Assembly: GCA_019454865.1 (NCBI GenBank)
Contig: JACFNJ010000025.1
Location: 10,147 to 17,756, forward strand
DNA: 7,610 nucleotides
Direction of reading: 5' to 3'
Source: Bacteroidia bacterium
GTDB taxonomy: Bacteria; Bacteroidota; Bacteroidia; UKL13-3
Notes under the pieces: model-generated
Told to the model about the DNA's origin: nothing
Seen by the model: only the letters and a program-made list of their open reading frames with translations
Database searches by the model: none
In this document: one piece after another, positions 1 through 7,010 of the stretch
How positions within the stretch are numbered: position 1 is the stretch's first letter
Layout of the letters: each line of letters starts with the position of its first letter
Position numbers and translations under genes: made by a program

Positions 1-103
1 CCATTTCCTCCAATGAAACAGGCAATCTTCCTTGGTTAAATATATCAGACACAGTGCCTAATCCAAGAGATTCCAATGTTGATTTTCGCATTGACTTTAT
101 CAT
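1..103 (-). CDS. Unidentified protein, N-terminal 34 codons only
   Basis: An ATG at 103 lies one base after the thiolase stop and opens a frame that runs without a stop to the window edge. The product begins MIKSMRKSTLES and continues LGLGTVSDIFNQGRLP. A second in-frame ATG at 91 would give a start four codons later; nothing in the leader decides between them, although GATAAG lies a few bases before the first. The one-base spacing after the thiolase supports a real, translationally coupled operon member. I do not recognise the family from this fragment. No signal peptide or membrane segment is evident in the visible part, and too little is present to assign a function. Confidence 0.6.
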   Translation of the reverse strand, partial: MIKSMRKSTLESLGLGTVSDIFNQGRLPVSLEEM

Positions 104-104
104 A

Positions 105-1310
105 TCATTTCTTATCATTAACTTTAAAAATTGCTGCAATACCTACATCTCCGGCAGCACACCCAAAAACTAACACATATCCCCCGCCCAGATCAACTGC
201 TTCTTCTAATGCCTCAATAATTACTCTTGTAAGTGTAGGACCTTGCGGATGCCCCCAAACAAGCGGGCTGCCATTATTATTCATTTTATGCCAATCATAG
301 CCCATCACTTTTGAAAATACAGCATCATTCACAGCAAAAGGGTTATGGTCTTTTACTACAACCATATCTTCCATTGTTAAACCGGTTTGAATAAGCAATT
401 TTTTAACAGCTAAAGCCGGTGCTTCAGGCATGGAAGCGGGCAGTACACGCACCTCAGCTTTTGCAACAAAACTGATGTTGATTTCCGGACGAGTACTAAT
501 TTCTTTTGCTTTTTCAACTGTAGTAACTAATAAGGTTGCCATACCATCCGCGGCATGAGTTTGTGTACCACCGGTTACGCAGGTATCTAAATCTCTCATT
601 GCTCGCAAGGATTCTAATGAAACTTTTTTCACTCCTATATCTTCTGCAATCATCCCCATTGTCTTGCCTTGAACATTCAATATTTCAAGAGGTAATGCAA
701 CTCTTTGCAAAAAGCCGGATTCTTTTCCTTCAAAATATTGTTGGTATCGAAAAGCCGTTAATTCATCAATTTCATTTCTGTCTATTTTGTGCTTACGAGC
801 TACATTTCCTGCAGAGGATATCATCGCACTTTCTGTAGATGGGTCGAAGCCGAAATTGTCCCAAACATCACTAATTACCTCAGTTCTTCGATATGCTCTT
901 CTTTCAGGAAAAATACTTGCAGGCGAGTCGCTTGTTCTGTCAAAAGTGAGTACTCCAACAGCTTCGCTTGCACCTGACTGAACTTGAAATGCTGCTAATA
1001 CCACTGCTTGCAAACCCGTGGCACAAGCCTGCTCTACATGAAATCCCGGAATTCTTCTACCCAAACAACTGGCAACAACAGTTGCATTCCAAAATTTCCA
1101 ATGCCATGGCACAGTAGAACCGATCATTAAATAGTCTAAATGCGTAGATGAAACACCCCTCTTTGATAAAATACGTGCCATTGCCTCTCCTGCAAACTGA
1201 CCTATATTGACCTCAGCCAACGGAGATGATTGCCATGCAGGAAAATAACTTGTACCCCATGTTCCATAAGGTATGCTGGCTTCTTTTGCTATTGATTTTA
1301 CTTGCTTCAT
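105..1310 (-). CDS. Thiolase-superfamily acyl-CoA C-acyltransferase
   Basis: This 401-residue protein has the normal length and motif order of a thiolase, which cleaves a 3-oxoacyl-CoA with CoA or runs the reverse condensation. The nucleophile is Cys96 in EQACATGLQAV (93-103). The oxyanion-hole and base motifs follow as HNPFAVND (322-329, Asn323), NNNGSPLVWGHPQGP (344-358, His354) and the C-terminal FGCAAGDVG (382-390, Cys384). The residues for acyl transfer are therefore present, but surrounding residues differ from standard degradative or biosynthetic thiolases: NEAFA becomes NPFAV, the usual Gly-Gly becomes Gly-Ser, and CxGGGxG becomes CAAGDVG. This suggests a divergent subfamily with a specialised substrate rather than a housekeeping FadA or AtoB. 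It follows the fusion gene after 12 bp and ends one base before the next start, so it is co-transcribed. In context it could cleave a 3-oxo dicarboxyl- or alkyl-branched CoA formed after ring reduction and opening; that is inference. No signal peptide or membrane segment is apparent, consistent with a cytoplasmic enzyme. Confidence 0.87.
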   Translation of the reverse strand: MKQVKSIAKEASIPYGTWGTSYFPAWQSSPLAEVNIGQFAGEAMARILSKRGVSSTHLDYLMIGSTVPWHWKFWNATVVASCLGRRIPGFHVEQACATGLQAVVLAAFQVQSGASEAVGVLTFDRTSDSPASIFPERRAYRRTEVISDVWDNFGFDPSTESAMISSAGNVARKHKIDRNEIDELTAFRYQQYFEGKESGFLQRVALPLEILNVQGKTMGMIAEDIGVKKVSLESLRAMRDLDTCVTGGTQTHAADGMATLLVTTVEKAKEISTRPEINISFVAKAEVRVLPASMPEAPALAVKKLLIQTGLTMEDMVVVKDHNPFAVNDAVFSKVMGYDWHKMNNNGSPLVWGHPQGPTLTRVIIEALEEAVDLGGGYVLVFGCAAGDVGIAAIFKVNDKK

Positions 1311-1322
1311 GTTGTTTATTCT

Positions 1323-3167
1323 TTATTGCTCTTCTTCCGTTAATTCAGCTATAGCTTTACCTTTCTTAGCAAAAGTTTTTGCAGCTATTACTGCTGCACC
1401 ATAGGATACCACAAACTGCGGAGCTTCGATTACATTAATATTTAGGTTAAATTTTTCACTGAGTATATGCTTCAAATATGGATGATGTGCAATCACTCCT
1501 CCTACCATATAGGTTGGGATACCCGGGTCAATTCTCATTTTGGCAATTTTATTGGCAATTGAATTATACACCCCACGCGATATGTCCTCCATTGACATTC
1601 CATCAAATATCCAATTCATGATTTCAGTTTTGGCAAACACAGTACAAAAGCTATTCAGTTCTTTATCATAATTAGACAAAGAAGCAAGTGTACTCATCTC
1701 AGCAATTTGTATGGAAGCACGTTCTGCTATTTCTGACAAAAAGGCTCCGGTGCCCGCTGCACACTTATCATTCATATAAAAATTAAGCACATTGTCATCC
1801 TTATCGCAACGAATTATTTTAATATCCTCTCCACCTATATCAATGATATTTTTCTCACCTGCGTACAAAAAGGAAACACCAGCCGCTGCACAGTTAATTT
1901 CAGTTTTAACAATATCTGCAAGATTAAAATGCTTGCGACCATAACCTGTTGCACAACTCATGCTGATATTAAAATTAGAAGATATTGTTTGCATTACATT
2001 TTTGAATGCCTGCTTATCATTGTTAAGTGTGGGAAGAAAGTACCTGAACAGTGCTTTACCTCGATCATCGATTACCGAAAACTTAGTATATGCAGAACCC
2101 AAGTCAATACCGAGAAAACAATTTACCTTTTTGTATTGATTTAGTAATTCGGAATTGATGATTAAACCCTTATTCAATATTTTTCTATTAATATCATTGG
2201 TAATGCCCGGCATCCTTGAAATGATGTTTTTATTAGTCATGGCATTTACCATATTGGTAAAAGATAAGTTCAATGAGGCACGCACATAATGCTTTCGTCC
2301 ATATTCTACAATCTTTCCATTGAAAAAATCAATCTCGGTTTCTCTACCATTGATTAAGTCTAATGCTAAAGAAGGGAAATGATCGCCACCCTTTTTGAGG
2401 TAACGCATACATTCTCTGATAAAATTATCATCGAATCTAATTTTTTCGGTTTCTGCTACTCCTACGGCTTCGCTGATGGTTTGTTCAATCAATTCTACAG
2501 TATCCGGATCAGACATTGCTTCTGCCATAGTTAACCTACCTACTCCACACAAGGCACTGAGTGAAGAATTTAATATTGTTTTGTGCCACACTCTTTTTAC
2601 TAAATCAAAAGAAGTAACTGAATCCGTATCTACATTCGCCAGCGTTAATAAATTTGCTAATTCATCCGCTTGTTTTCTACGGCTATCATTGATTGAACCA
2701 ATGTAATTAGGTGCGGTAAAAAAGCTAACCTTTACTGTATTGGGATTAATCGGGCTGCCGGCAAAGTTTACAACCATACGCAGTATTTTCCCTTCACCAA
2801 AGGTTGATGTATATAAATGTTCAGTATCAATACCATTTTGAGCAGATACAACCGTGAGTTTCTCTGTTATTAAAGCGGATGCAGCTGAAAGCAGCGTGGG
2901 CACATGATATGTTTTTACGGCAAAAATCAGGTAGTCTAAATCCAGATTTATAAAATCTTCAATATTTTCATATACATCCTTGAATTTGGCTGAGTCGGTA
3001 AAAACATTTTCTAACTTTATTCCTTCATGAATGATTTTGTTGCGTTTGACCTCATTACGCACACACAATGCTACTTCACAACCTGCCTTTTGCAACTTCA
3101 CAGCCAATATCATTCCTACCGGACCAAGTCCGATAATACCTACGCGTATTTTGTGCTTGCTGCTCAT
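1323..3167 (-). CDS. Fusion protein: PanE/ApbA-like dehydrogenase plus BadF/BcrA/HgdC-like ATPase
   Basis: One open frame of 614 residues joins two complete domains. Residues 1 to about 335 form a ketopantoate reductase (PanE/ApbA) type NAD(P)-dependent oxidoreductase: dinucleotide motif GIIGLGPVG (10-18), AVKTYH (83-88), SAQNGID (108-114), WHKTILNSS (194-202) with the presumed catalytic Lys196 and Asn200, and GRETEIDFFNG (274-284) with Glu278 where PanE has its substrate-binding Glu. Residues about 349 to 600 form a BadF/BadG/BcrA/HgdC ATPase: GIDLGSAYTK (353-362), DIGGED (443-448), NDKCAAGTGAFL (466-477) with cluster ligand candidate Cys469, FCTVFAKTEI (507-516) with Cys508, and MVGGV (554-558). 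Both domains retain key residues, so neither looks decayed. The ATPase half has the size and CAAGTG motif of single-chain activators such as HgdC. The start overlaps the HgdB-like stop by 4 bp, making that protein the likely electron acceptor. The dehydrogenase substrate is unknown; a true pantoate role is unlikely here. I know of no characterised protein with this architecture. Confidence 0.9.
   Translation of the reverse strand: MSSKHKIRVGIIGLGPVGMILAVKLQKAGCEVALCVRNEVKRNKIIHEGIKLENVFTDSAKFKDVYENIEDFINLDLDYLIFAVKTYHVPTLLSAASALITEKLTVVSAQNGIDTEHLYTSTFGEGKILRMVVNFAGSPINPNTVKVSFFTAPNYIGSINDSRRKQADELANLLTLANVDTDSVTSFDLVKRVWHKTILNSSLSALCGVGRLTMAEAMSDPDTVELIEQTISEAVGVAETEKIRFDDNFIRECMRYLKKGGDHFPSLALDLINGRETEIDFFNGKIVEYGRKHYVRASLNLSFTNMVNAMTNKNIISRMPGITNDINRKILNKGLIINSELLNQYKKVNCFLGIDLGSAYTKFSVIDDRGKALFRYFLPTLNNDKQAFKNVMQTISSNFNISMSCATGYGRKHFNLADIVKTEINCAAAGVSFLYAGEKNIIDIGGEDIKIIRCDKDDNVLNFYMNDKCAAGTGAFLSEIAERASIQIAEMSTLASLSNYDKELNSFCTVFAKTEIMNWIFDGMSMEDISRGVYNSIANKIAKMRIDPGIPTYMVGGVIAHHPYLKHILSEKFNLNINVIEAPQFVVSYGAAVIAAKTFAKKGKAIAELTEEEQ
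3164..3167 (-). other. ATGA start-stop overlap, HgdB-like / PanE-ATPase fusion
   Basis: The TGA of the HgdB-like gene and the ATG of the fusion gene share bases as ATGA, the classic termination-reinitiation arrangement. It ties production of the fusion ATPase to that of the HgdB-like subunit and is the tightest coupling in the window apart from the 10-bp overlap upstream. Confidence 0.9.
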
Positions 3168-4381
3168 TGTTCTACTTTGTTTTCTTCAAGTTGTTCTATA
3201 AAAGTTTCAATCTTGGTTATGCTTTGTCCTTCACTAAAAAAACGCAAGTCGCATAAATCTCCTTCTATAACCAATGCCGGCACACCGGTCAAGCTTTTTA
3301 ACCGTTGAGGCATTCCGAATTTTGCATTGGAATTATTAAAACAAGTTTTTGAATCGTGATAAATAATCCCATCAATATGATATTCATTAAACCACTCACT
3401 GAGCATTTTCATTTTGGCTTTCTCGCCCCGATTAATAAAAATTTCTGTATAAGCTCTGGCAGTAGAATTCCATGGATCATTTTCGTCAAACTTATCAAAC
3501 ACCCAACTACTACAATAAGTGGAAGCCACAACAGCAGCCCCATTGGAAGCAAACAAATCACTTAACATTCTTAGTTTACCCCAAATCGGCATTCCTTCCC
3601 AAAAAATTCGTGTACGTGCTTGTGGTAAAAAACCTCGATTATTTTTCACATTGTCTTCTAATTCTGCCAACAGCTCCGTGTAATAATCTTTGGCTATTTG
3701 AGTTCCACGTAACACTACAATAGGACCCATGTGAATGGTGCCATCAAAAAAGCTAATTGGAGCATTCATGGCAGTAGAGGTTTTTAATACCTTTTGCCAT
3801 AATAAAGTTGCCTCTTTGCTTAACCGTACTGTTTCTTTGAAATTATCTTCGCTAAACTTTTGTCCACTTACCATTTCACAAACTGGTATCATTGCTTTAA
3901 ACTGATCAACCACTAAGTTTACCTCATTTTGCGTAACTTCTTCAATATAGCGAGGAGGTGTAATTCCAACTATTGGACAGTTAAACTCATTAGCAAAAAA
4001 GTAAAACCAATCCTGCACTTCTCTACATTGATTGGTATTGTATGCAATCAAGTCGGGTTTGGGATGCCCCTTCATTCCATAATGTTTTTTCAGTGGGGTA
4101 TCGCCTCGCAAATACGAACCGATATCAGCAGTGGTATATGAACAAACATGACCGGAATATCCACTTTTTATAGCCTCCGGTATTACATCCATTGCAGTAC
4201 GCGTAGCACCTAGCAATGCACCATGATTTTCGGGGAAATATACTTCAAAACCAAAAGAACGGAGCAATTCAGCCGGACCAACGCTTGTACACCACGCCAC
4301 TTTCTTACTGCCGCTCTCTAATGAGCGAAAATATTCGCCCATGATAGCTTTCATTTTATCGGTTGATTTAATTACATACAT
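3164..4381 (-). CDS. HgdB/BcrB-like iron-sulfur subunit (2-hydroxyacyl-CoA dehydratase D-component family)
   Basis: This 405-residue protein belongs to the HgdB/FldC/BcrB/BcrC family, whose members bind [4Fe-4S] clusters and the CoA substrate and receive an electron from the partner ATPase. Features seen: KVAWCTSVGPAELLRSFGFEVYFPENHGALLGA (two halves, residues 27-44 and 45-59), GHVCSYTTADIGSYLRG (77-93) with conserved Cys80, PDLIAYNTNQC (109-119), RIFWEGMPIW (258-267), ASTYCSSWVF (286-295), HDSKTC (342-347) and the C-terminal IEGDLCDLRFFSEGQ (372-386). Cys80, Cys119 and Cys347 are the best cluster-ligand candidates. The YFPENH and VCSY pattern looks nearer BcrB/BzdO or HgdB than BcrC/BzdN, but this is recall, not alignment, so no gene symbol is given. 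It starts inside the ligase gene and overlaps the PanE-ATPase fusion by ATGA, implying coupled translation and stoichiometric expression with that fusion. Its usual second subunit is absent from the window and may lie upstream. Met10 is an alternative start. Confidence 0.87.
   Translation of the reverse strand: MYVIKSTDKMKAIMGEYFRSLESGSKKVAWCTSVGPAELLRSFGFEVYFPENHGALLGATRTAMDVIPEAIKSGYSGHVCSYTTADIGSYLRGDTPLKKHYGMKGHPKPDLIAYNTNQCREVQDWFYFFANEFNCPIVGITPPRYIEEVTQNEVNLVVDQFKAMIPVCEMVSGQKFSEDNFKETVRLSKEATLLWQKVLKTSTAMNAPISFFDGTIHMGPIVVLRGTQIAKDYYTELLAELEDNVKNNRGFLPQARTRIFWEGMPIWGKLRMLSDLFASNGAAVVASTYCSSWVFDKFDENDPWNSTARAYTEIFINRGEKAKMKMLSEWFNEYHIDGIIYHDSKTCFNNSNAKFGMPQRLKSLTGVPALVIEGDLCDLRFFSEGQSITKIETFIEQLEENKVEQ
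4372..4381 (-). other. 10-bp gene overlap, ligase stop / HgdB-like start
   Basis: The sequence ATGTATGTAA contains the HgdB-like start codon at its 5' end and the ligase TAA at its 3' end, in different frames. No Shine-Dalgarno sequence precedes it (the upstream bases read AACACTTTTAAGCG), so start-stop coupling is the likely way the HgdB-like gene is translated. A start at Met10 of the HgdB-like frame would remove the overlap and cannot be excluded. Confidence 0.75.
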
Positions 4382-6120
4382 CGCTTAAAAGTGTTATTGG
4401 GTTCAAGTTCTATGATATACACTTCTTCCTCAGTCGGCACGTTATTGCCATACAAGTTTTGCAAGTGTGCTTTGTATTTTTCTACTACATTTTTGGGAGC
4501 TACTTTCATTGAGGGAGTAAGCATATTATTATCTAATGAGAGTTCGTCATCAATAATTGCAGCTGCTTTTATTTTGGCAAATTTTTGCCCGATAGCTTGA
4601 TTTGCTAATTGCAAACAGCCGGTTAAGCAATGCCCCATTTCATTTATATTTCGAGGACAGAAACAACCTTGTTCCGGAGAAACTGCATAATCAGGATGAT
4701 CTAAGAGTTTTTTATTCGGGAATATTAACGCTACCGGATGTTCCTCGCCACTTCCTGCAACAACTGCATATTGCACATAATGACATTTCAGTTCAATAGC
4801 TTTTTCTAAATCTGTAGGAATAACCTTTTCACCATTGGATAATTTAAAAATTCTATCTTTACGTGAAATTAATTTCAATCCATTTGCTGACAATTCGCCT
4901 ACATCACCTGTCCTGTACCACCCATCTGCTGTAAAAGCTTCTGCATTTGCTTCGTCATTTTTATAATATTTGACCATCACATTTGGTCCTTTTACTTGTA
5001 TCTCATCATCCTTAGCAATGCGCAGTTGAACACCCGGTATTGGCATCCCGACTACTCCACTTTCTCGCTTTAATTCAGGATTTGTAAGTGTACAACATGG
5101 TGAAGTTTCGGTTAGCCCCCATCCTTCAATTACATGAATGCCCCTTCGTTCAAACTCATCTGAAAGTCTTTGTGGCAATGCGGCTGCAGCAGTAAAAATA
5201 AATTTTAACCCTGCTTTAAAAAAGGCATCTTCTGCATCCCTACTTCCATTTGCTAATTCAAACAGCGATTGATACACTTTAGGCACACTAAAAAAAACAG
5301 TTGGTTTGACTTTTTTCCAATTTTCAAAAATTGACTTTGCATCTTTGCCTAAACTACTTTCGAGATGATAAGTAGCACCATTGTATAAAGCACTGAAAAG
5401 TTCAAAAATCCCCCCAAAACTGTGATGCCAAGGTAAATATGAAAGGAATCTGTCATACGCAGTAACTTTAAGCACTGAATGAATTGATGCTTGCTGCGAA
5501 AGAATATTTTTATGTGTAAGCTGTACACATTTTGGCACTCCCATGGTACCCGAAGTGTACATATTCAAACAAACCTCATCCGGTGAGGCATCTGTATCCA
5601 ATGCAAATTTTTGGTCTGCACGTCTTTGGAGCAACTCTGCAAAATCGTTTACTGCATACTTAGTGTGATTGACTACTTGGTCGAAAGTCCAAATGGTTTT
5701 AATTTTGGGCAAGTTTGTGCTTAACTCATTAAATTGAAAAGCTCCGGAAAGTATTATAAATTCAGCATCCGAATGATTAATGAGCAACTCTGCTGTGTTT
5801 TTTTTGAAATATGCAAAAATAGGTACGGCAATAGCTCCGGAAGCCATGATTGCCATTTCGGCTCTGAGCATATTCAATGAATTAGGGCAGTACAAAATAA
5901 CTTTAGAGCCCTTATTTACACCGGCTTGTTTAAGATTATAAGCAATATTTAGTATATCTTCAAAAAATGCTTTCCATGTGATTCCAACATACTCACCCTT
6001 CTCATCCTTTTGACAAAAAATGAGCTTATCTCCAAACTTTTGCGCATTTTGCTCAAAGAGCACAGCTATATTTTGGACAATCTTTTCTGTAATTGGCTGA
6101 AATGGGAATGTGGTTTCCAT
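4372..6120 (-). CDS. AMP-forming acyl/aryl-CoA ligase (ANL superfamily, long-chain type)
   Basis: This 582-residue adenylate-forming enzyme would convert a carboxylic acid, ATP and CoA to the acyl-CoA, AMP and pyrophosphate. Visible ANL motifs are the phosphate loop YTSGTMGVPK (188-197), the aromatic SYLPWHHSFGG (227-237), FTAAAALP (309-316), GWGLTETS (333-340), the hinge region WYRTGDVGEL (401-410) and RKDRIFKLSNGEKVIP (420-435), and the C-terminal NNMLTPSMKV with the likely adenylation lysine Lys539. Overall length and the LTPSMKV ending resemble FadD15/ACSL long-chain ligases more than the roughly 520-residue benzoate-CoA ligases, so substrate cannot be read from sequence. Its place inside a BCR-like operon suggests an aromatic, alicyclic or related acid. 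An insertion in the C-terminal domain carries four cysteines (486, 488, 498, 502), which is unusual, and a tail of about 25 residues follows the catalytic lysine region. The stop codon lies inside the start of the next gene (10-bp overlap). Function class is sure; substrate is not. Confidence 0.88.
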   Translation of the reverse strand: METTFPFQPITEKIVQNIAVLFEQNAQKFGDKLIFCQKDEKGEYVGITWKAFFEDILNIAYNLKQAGVNKGSKVILYCPNSLNMLRAEMAIMASGAIAVPIFAYFKKNTAELLINHSDAEFIILSGAFQFNELSTNLPKIKTIWTFDQVVNHTKYAVNDFAELLQRRADQKFALDTDASPDEVCLNMYTSGTMGVPKCVQLTHKNILSQQASIHSVLKVTAYDRFLSYLPWHHSFGGIFELFSALYNGATYHLESSLGKDAKSIFENWKKVKPTVFFSVPKVYQSLFELANGSRDAEDAFFKAGLKFIFTAAAALPQRLSDEFERRGIHVIEGWGLTETSPCCTLTNPELKRESGVVGMPIPGVQLRIAKDDEIQVKGPNVMVKYYKNDEANAEAFTADGWYRTGDVGELSANGLKLISRKDRIFKLSNGEKVIPTDLEKAIELKCHYVQYAVVAGSGEEHPVALIFPNKKLLDHPDYAVSPEQGCFCPRNINEMGHCLTGCLQLANQAIGQKFAKIKAAAIIDDELSLDNNMLTPSMKVAPKNVVEKYKAHLQNLYGNNVPTEEEVYIIELEPNNTFKRCM

Positions 6121-6135
6121 TGCTTTTTGAATGAT

Positions 6136-6999
6136 TTAAGATACTGCCAATTCTTTTTCACTTTTTTCTTTCAATACATAATACCGATATCCGCCCCAAA
6201 GAGCAGCGCCAATTGCACCGGAGTAAATAGAATCAGGGTGTGAAAGAAAAGTGAGTTCACTCTTCTTATTTTCGCCTGCCACCTCTTGTATAGCTTGTAT
6301 CATTCCTATATTCATTCCCATACCACCCATTAGTGAAATTGGATTTTCAGCTTTTAATGAGCTAAGCAACTTTACAACCCGTTGCGCAATAGATATGTTA
6401 ATCCCTTTGATAATATTAGGAGTTGAAACTCCTTTTGACACCAAATTGATAACATCCGTTTCTGCTAATACCGCACAAATGCCAGATGGTACTTCAGGAT
6501 TTTCGGATTGAAGTGAAATATCGCCAACCTCTTCAACTGCCAATCCTAAATAGCGTGAAATATTTTCAATAAACTGTCCTGAACCGGAAGCACATTGTCC
6601 TGTCATTTTATAGTCAAGCACTTTCCCTCTTTCATCAATTTTGATTGCACGAACATATAAACCACCCATATCCACCACAGTTCTTGCACCCGGTGTAAGA
6701 AAAATTCCCCCACGCGCATGTGTAGTCATACTATAAAAATGTCCTGTTTTTCGCTCCACCATTTCTCCCTCTCCTGTAGAAGCCAAATAAGCTATGTCCT
6801 TGTCATAATCTAAGTGGTTTCTTTCCAAAATCATATTAATTGAGTCGTGCGCAACATCTTTGGGGTCGCGCTTTCTGATTTTTTCTGTTTGCTTATCTAG
6901 TAATTGATGTTGAGTATTTGCTTTATCATAGCGCATAAGCACAGTTTTAACATAGCTGCCTCCCACATCAATACCCATGGTATAAATTGTATCTTTCAT
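6136..6999 (-). CDS. bcrD: BcrD/BadG-type ATPase subunit of benzoyl-CoA reductase-like enzyme
   Basis: This complete 287-residue protein matches the length and layout of the BcrD/BadG subunit of ATP-dependent (class I) benzoyl-CoA reductase. It shows the N-terminal phosphate-1 motif GIDVGGSYVKT (residues 9-19), the strongly BcrD-like segment STGEGE followed by TGHFYSMTTHARGG (about 74-98), phosphate-2 motif DMGG (110-113), QCASGSGQF with the presumed [4Fe-4S] ligand Cys136, ICAVLAETDVIN with the second ligand Cys175, adenosine motif MGGMG (224-228), and C-terminal HPDSIYSGAIGAALWG (254-269). The CASGSG form, rather than the CAAGTG of activator proteins, and the GHFYSMTTHARG signature point to BcrD specifically. 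By family knowledge it pairs with BcrA, each subunit supplying two Cys to one shared cluster. The ATG start is followed at once by MKDTIYTMGID, the normal N-terminus. It lies 11 bp after the BcrA-like gene and 15 bp before the ligase, with no clear Shine-Dalgarno sequence. BzdP is the close alternative name. Confidence 0.92.
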   Translation of the reverse strand: MKDTIYTMGIDVGGSYVKTVLMRYDKANTQHQLLDKQTEKIRKRDPKDVAHDSINMILERNHLDYDKDIAYLASTGEGEMVERKTGHFYSMTTHARGGIFLTPGARTVVDMGGLYVRAIKIDERGKVLDYKMTGQCASGSGQFIENISRYLGLAVEEVGDISLQSENPEVPSGICAVLAETDVINLVSKGVSTPNIIKGINISIAQRVVKLLSSLKAENPISLMGGMGMNIGMIQAIQEVAGENKKSELTFLSHPDSIYSGAIGAALWGGYRYYVLKEKSEKELAVS

Positions 7000-7010
7000 A
7001 ATAAAATTGA

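Noticed and set aside
76..300. Plus-strand open frame opposite the 3' end of the thiolase gene.
   Set aside because: It lies wholly antisense to a gene with clear thiolase motifs and has low-complexity Pro/Ser/Thr content with no recognisable domain. The other plus-strand frames (for example 536-838, 2476-2706, 3027-3308, 4391-4600, 6251-6511) were rejected for the same reason.
1323..3167. Possibility that the fusion is two genes joined by a sequencing error.
   Set aside because: No stop codon or frame change occurs at the junction, the linker is ordinary coding sequence, and both domains keep full motifs in the same frame. It cannot be fully excluded without reads, but the sequence favours a true fusion.
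1323..3167. Calling the gene panE for pantothenate biosynthesis.
   Set aside because: The N-terminal half has the PanE fold and catalytic residues, but the fusion to an electron-activator ATPase and the operon context argue for a different substrate.
4372..6120. Naming the ligase benzoate-CoA ligase (badA/bclA).
   Set aside because: The protein is longer and has a long-chain-type C-terminal end (LTPSMKV plus tail) unlike the shorter benzoate-CoA ligases; only the context suggests an aromatic substrate.
6121..6135. Promoter or terminator in the gaps between genes (largest 15 bp).
   Set aside because: The gaps are too short for a hairpin terminator or a -33/-7 type promoter, and none contains an inverted repeat; they are ordinary intra-operon spacers.
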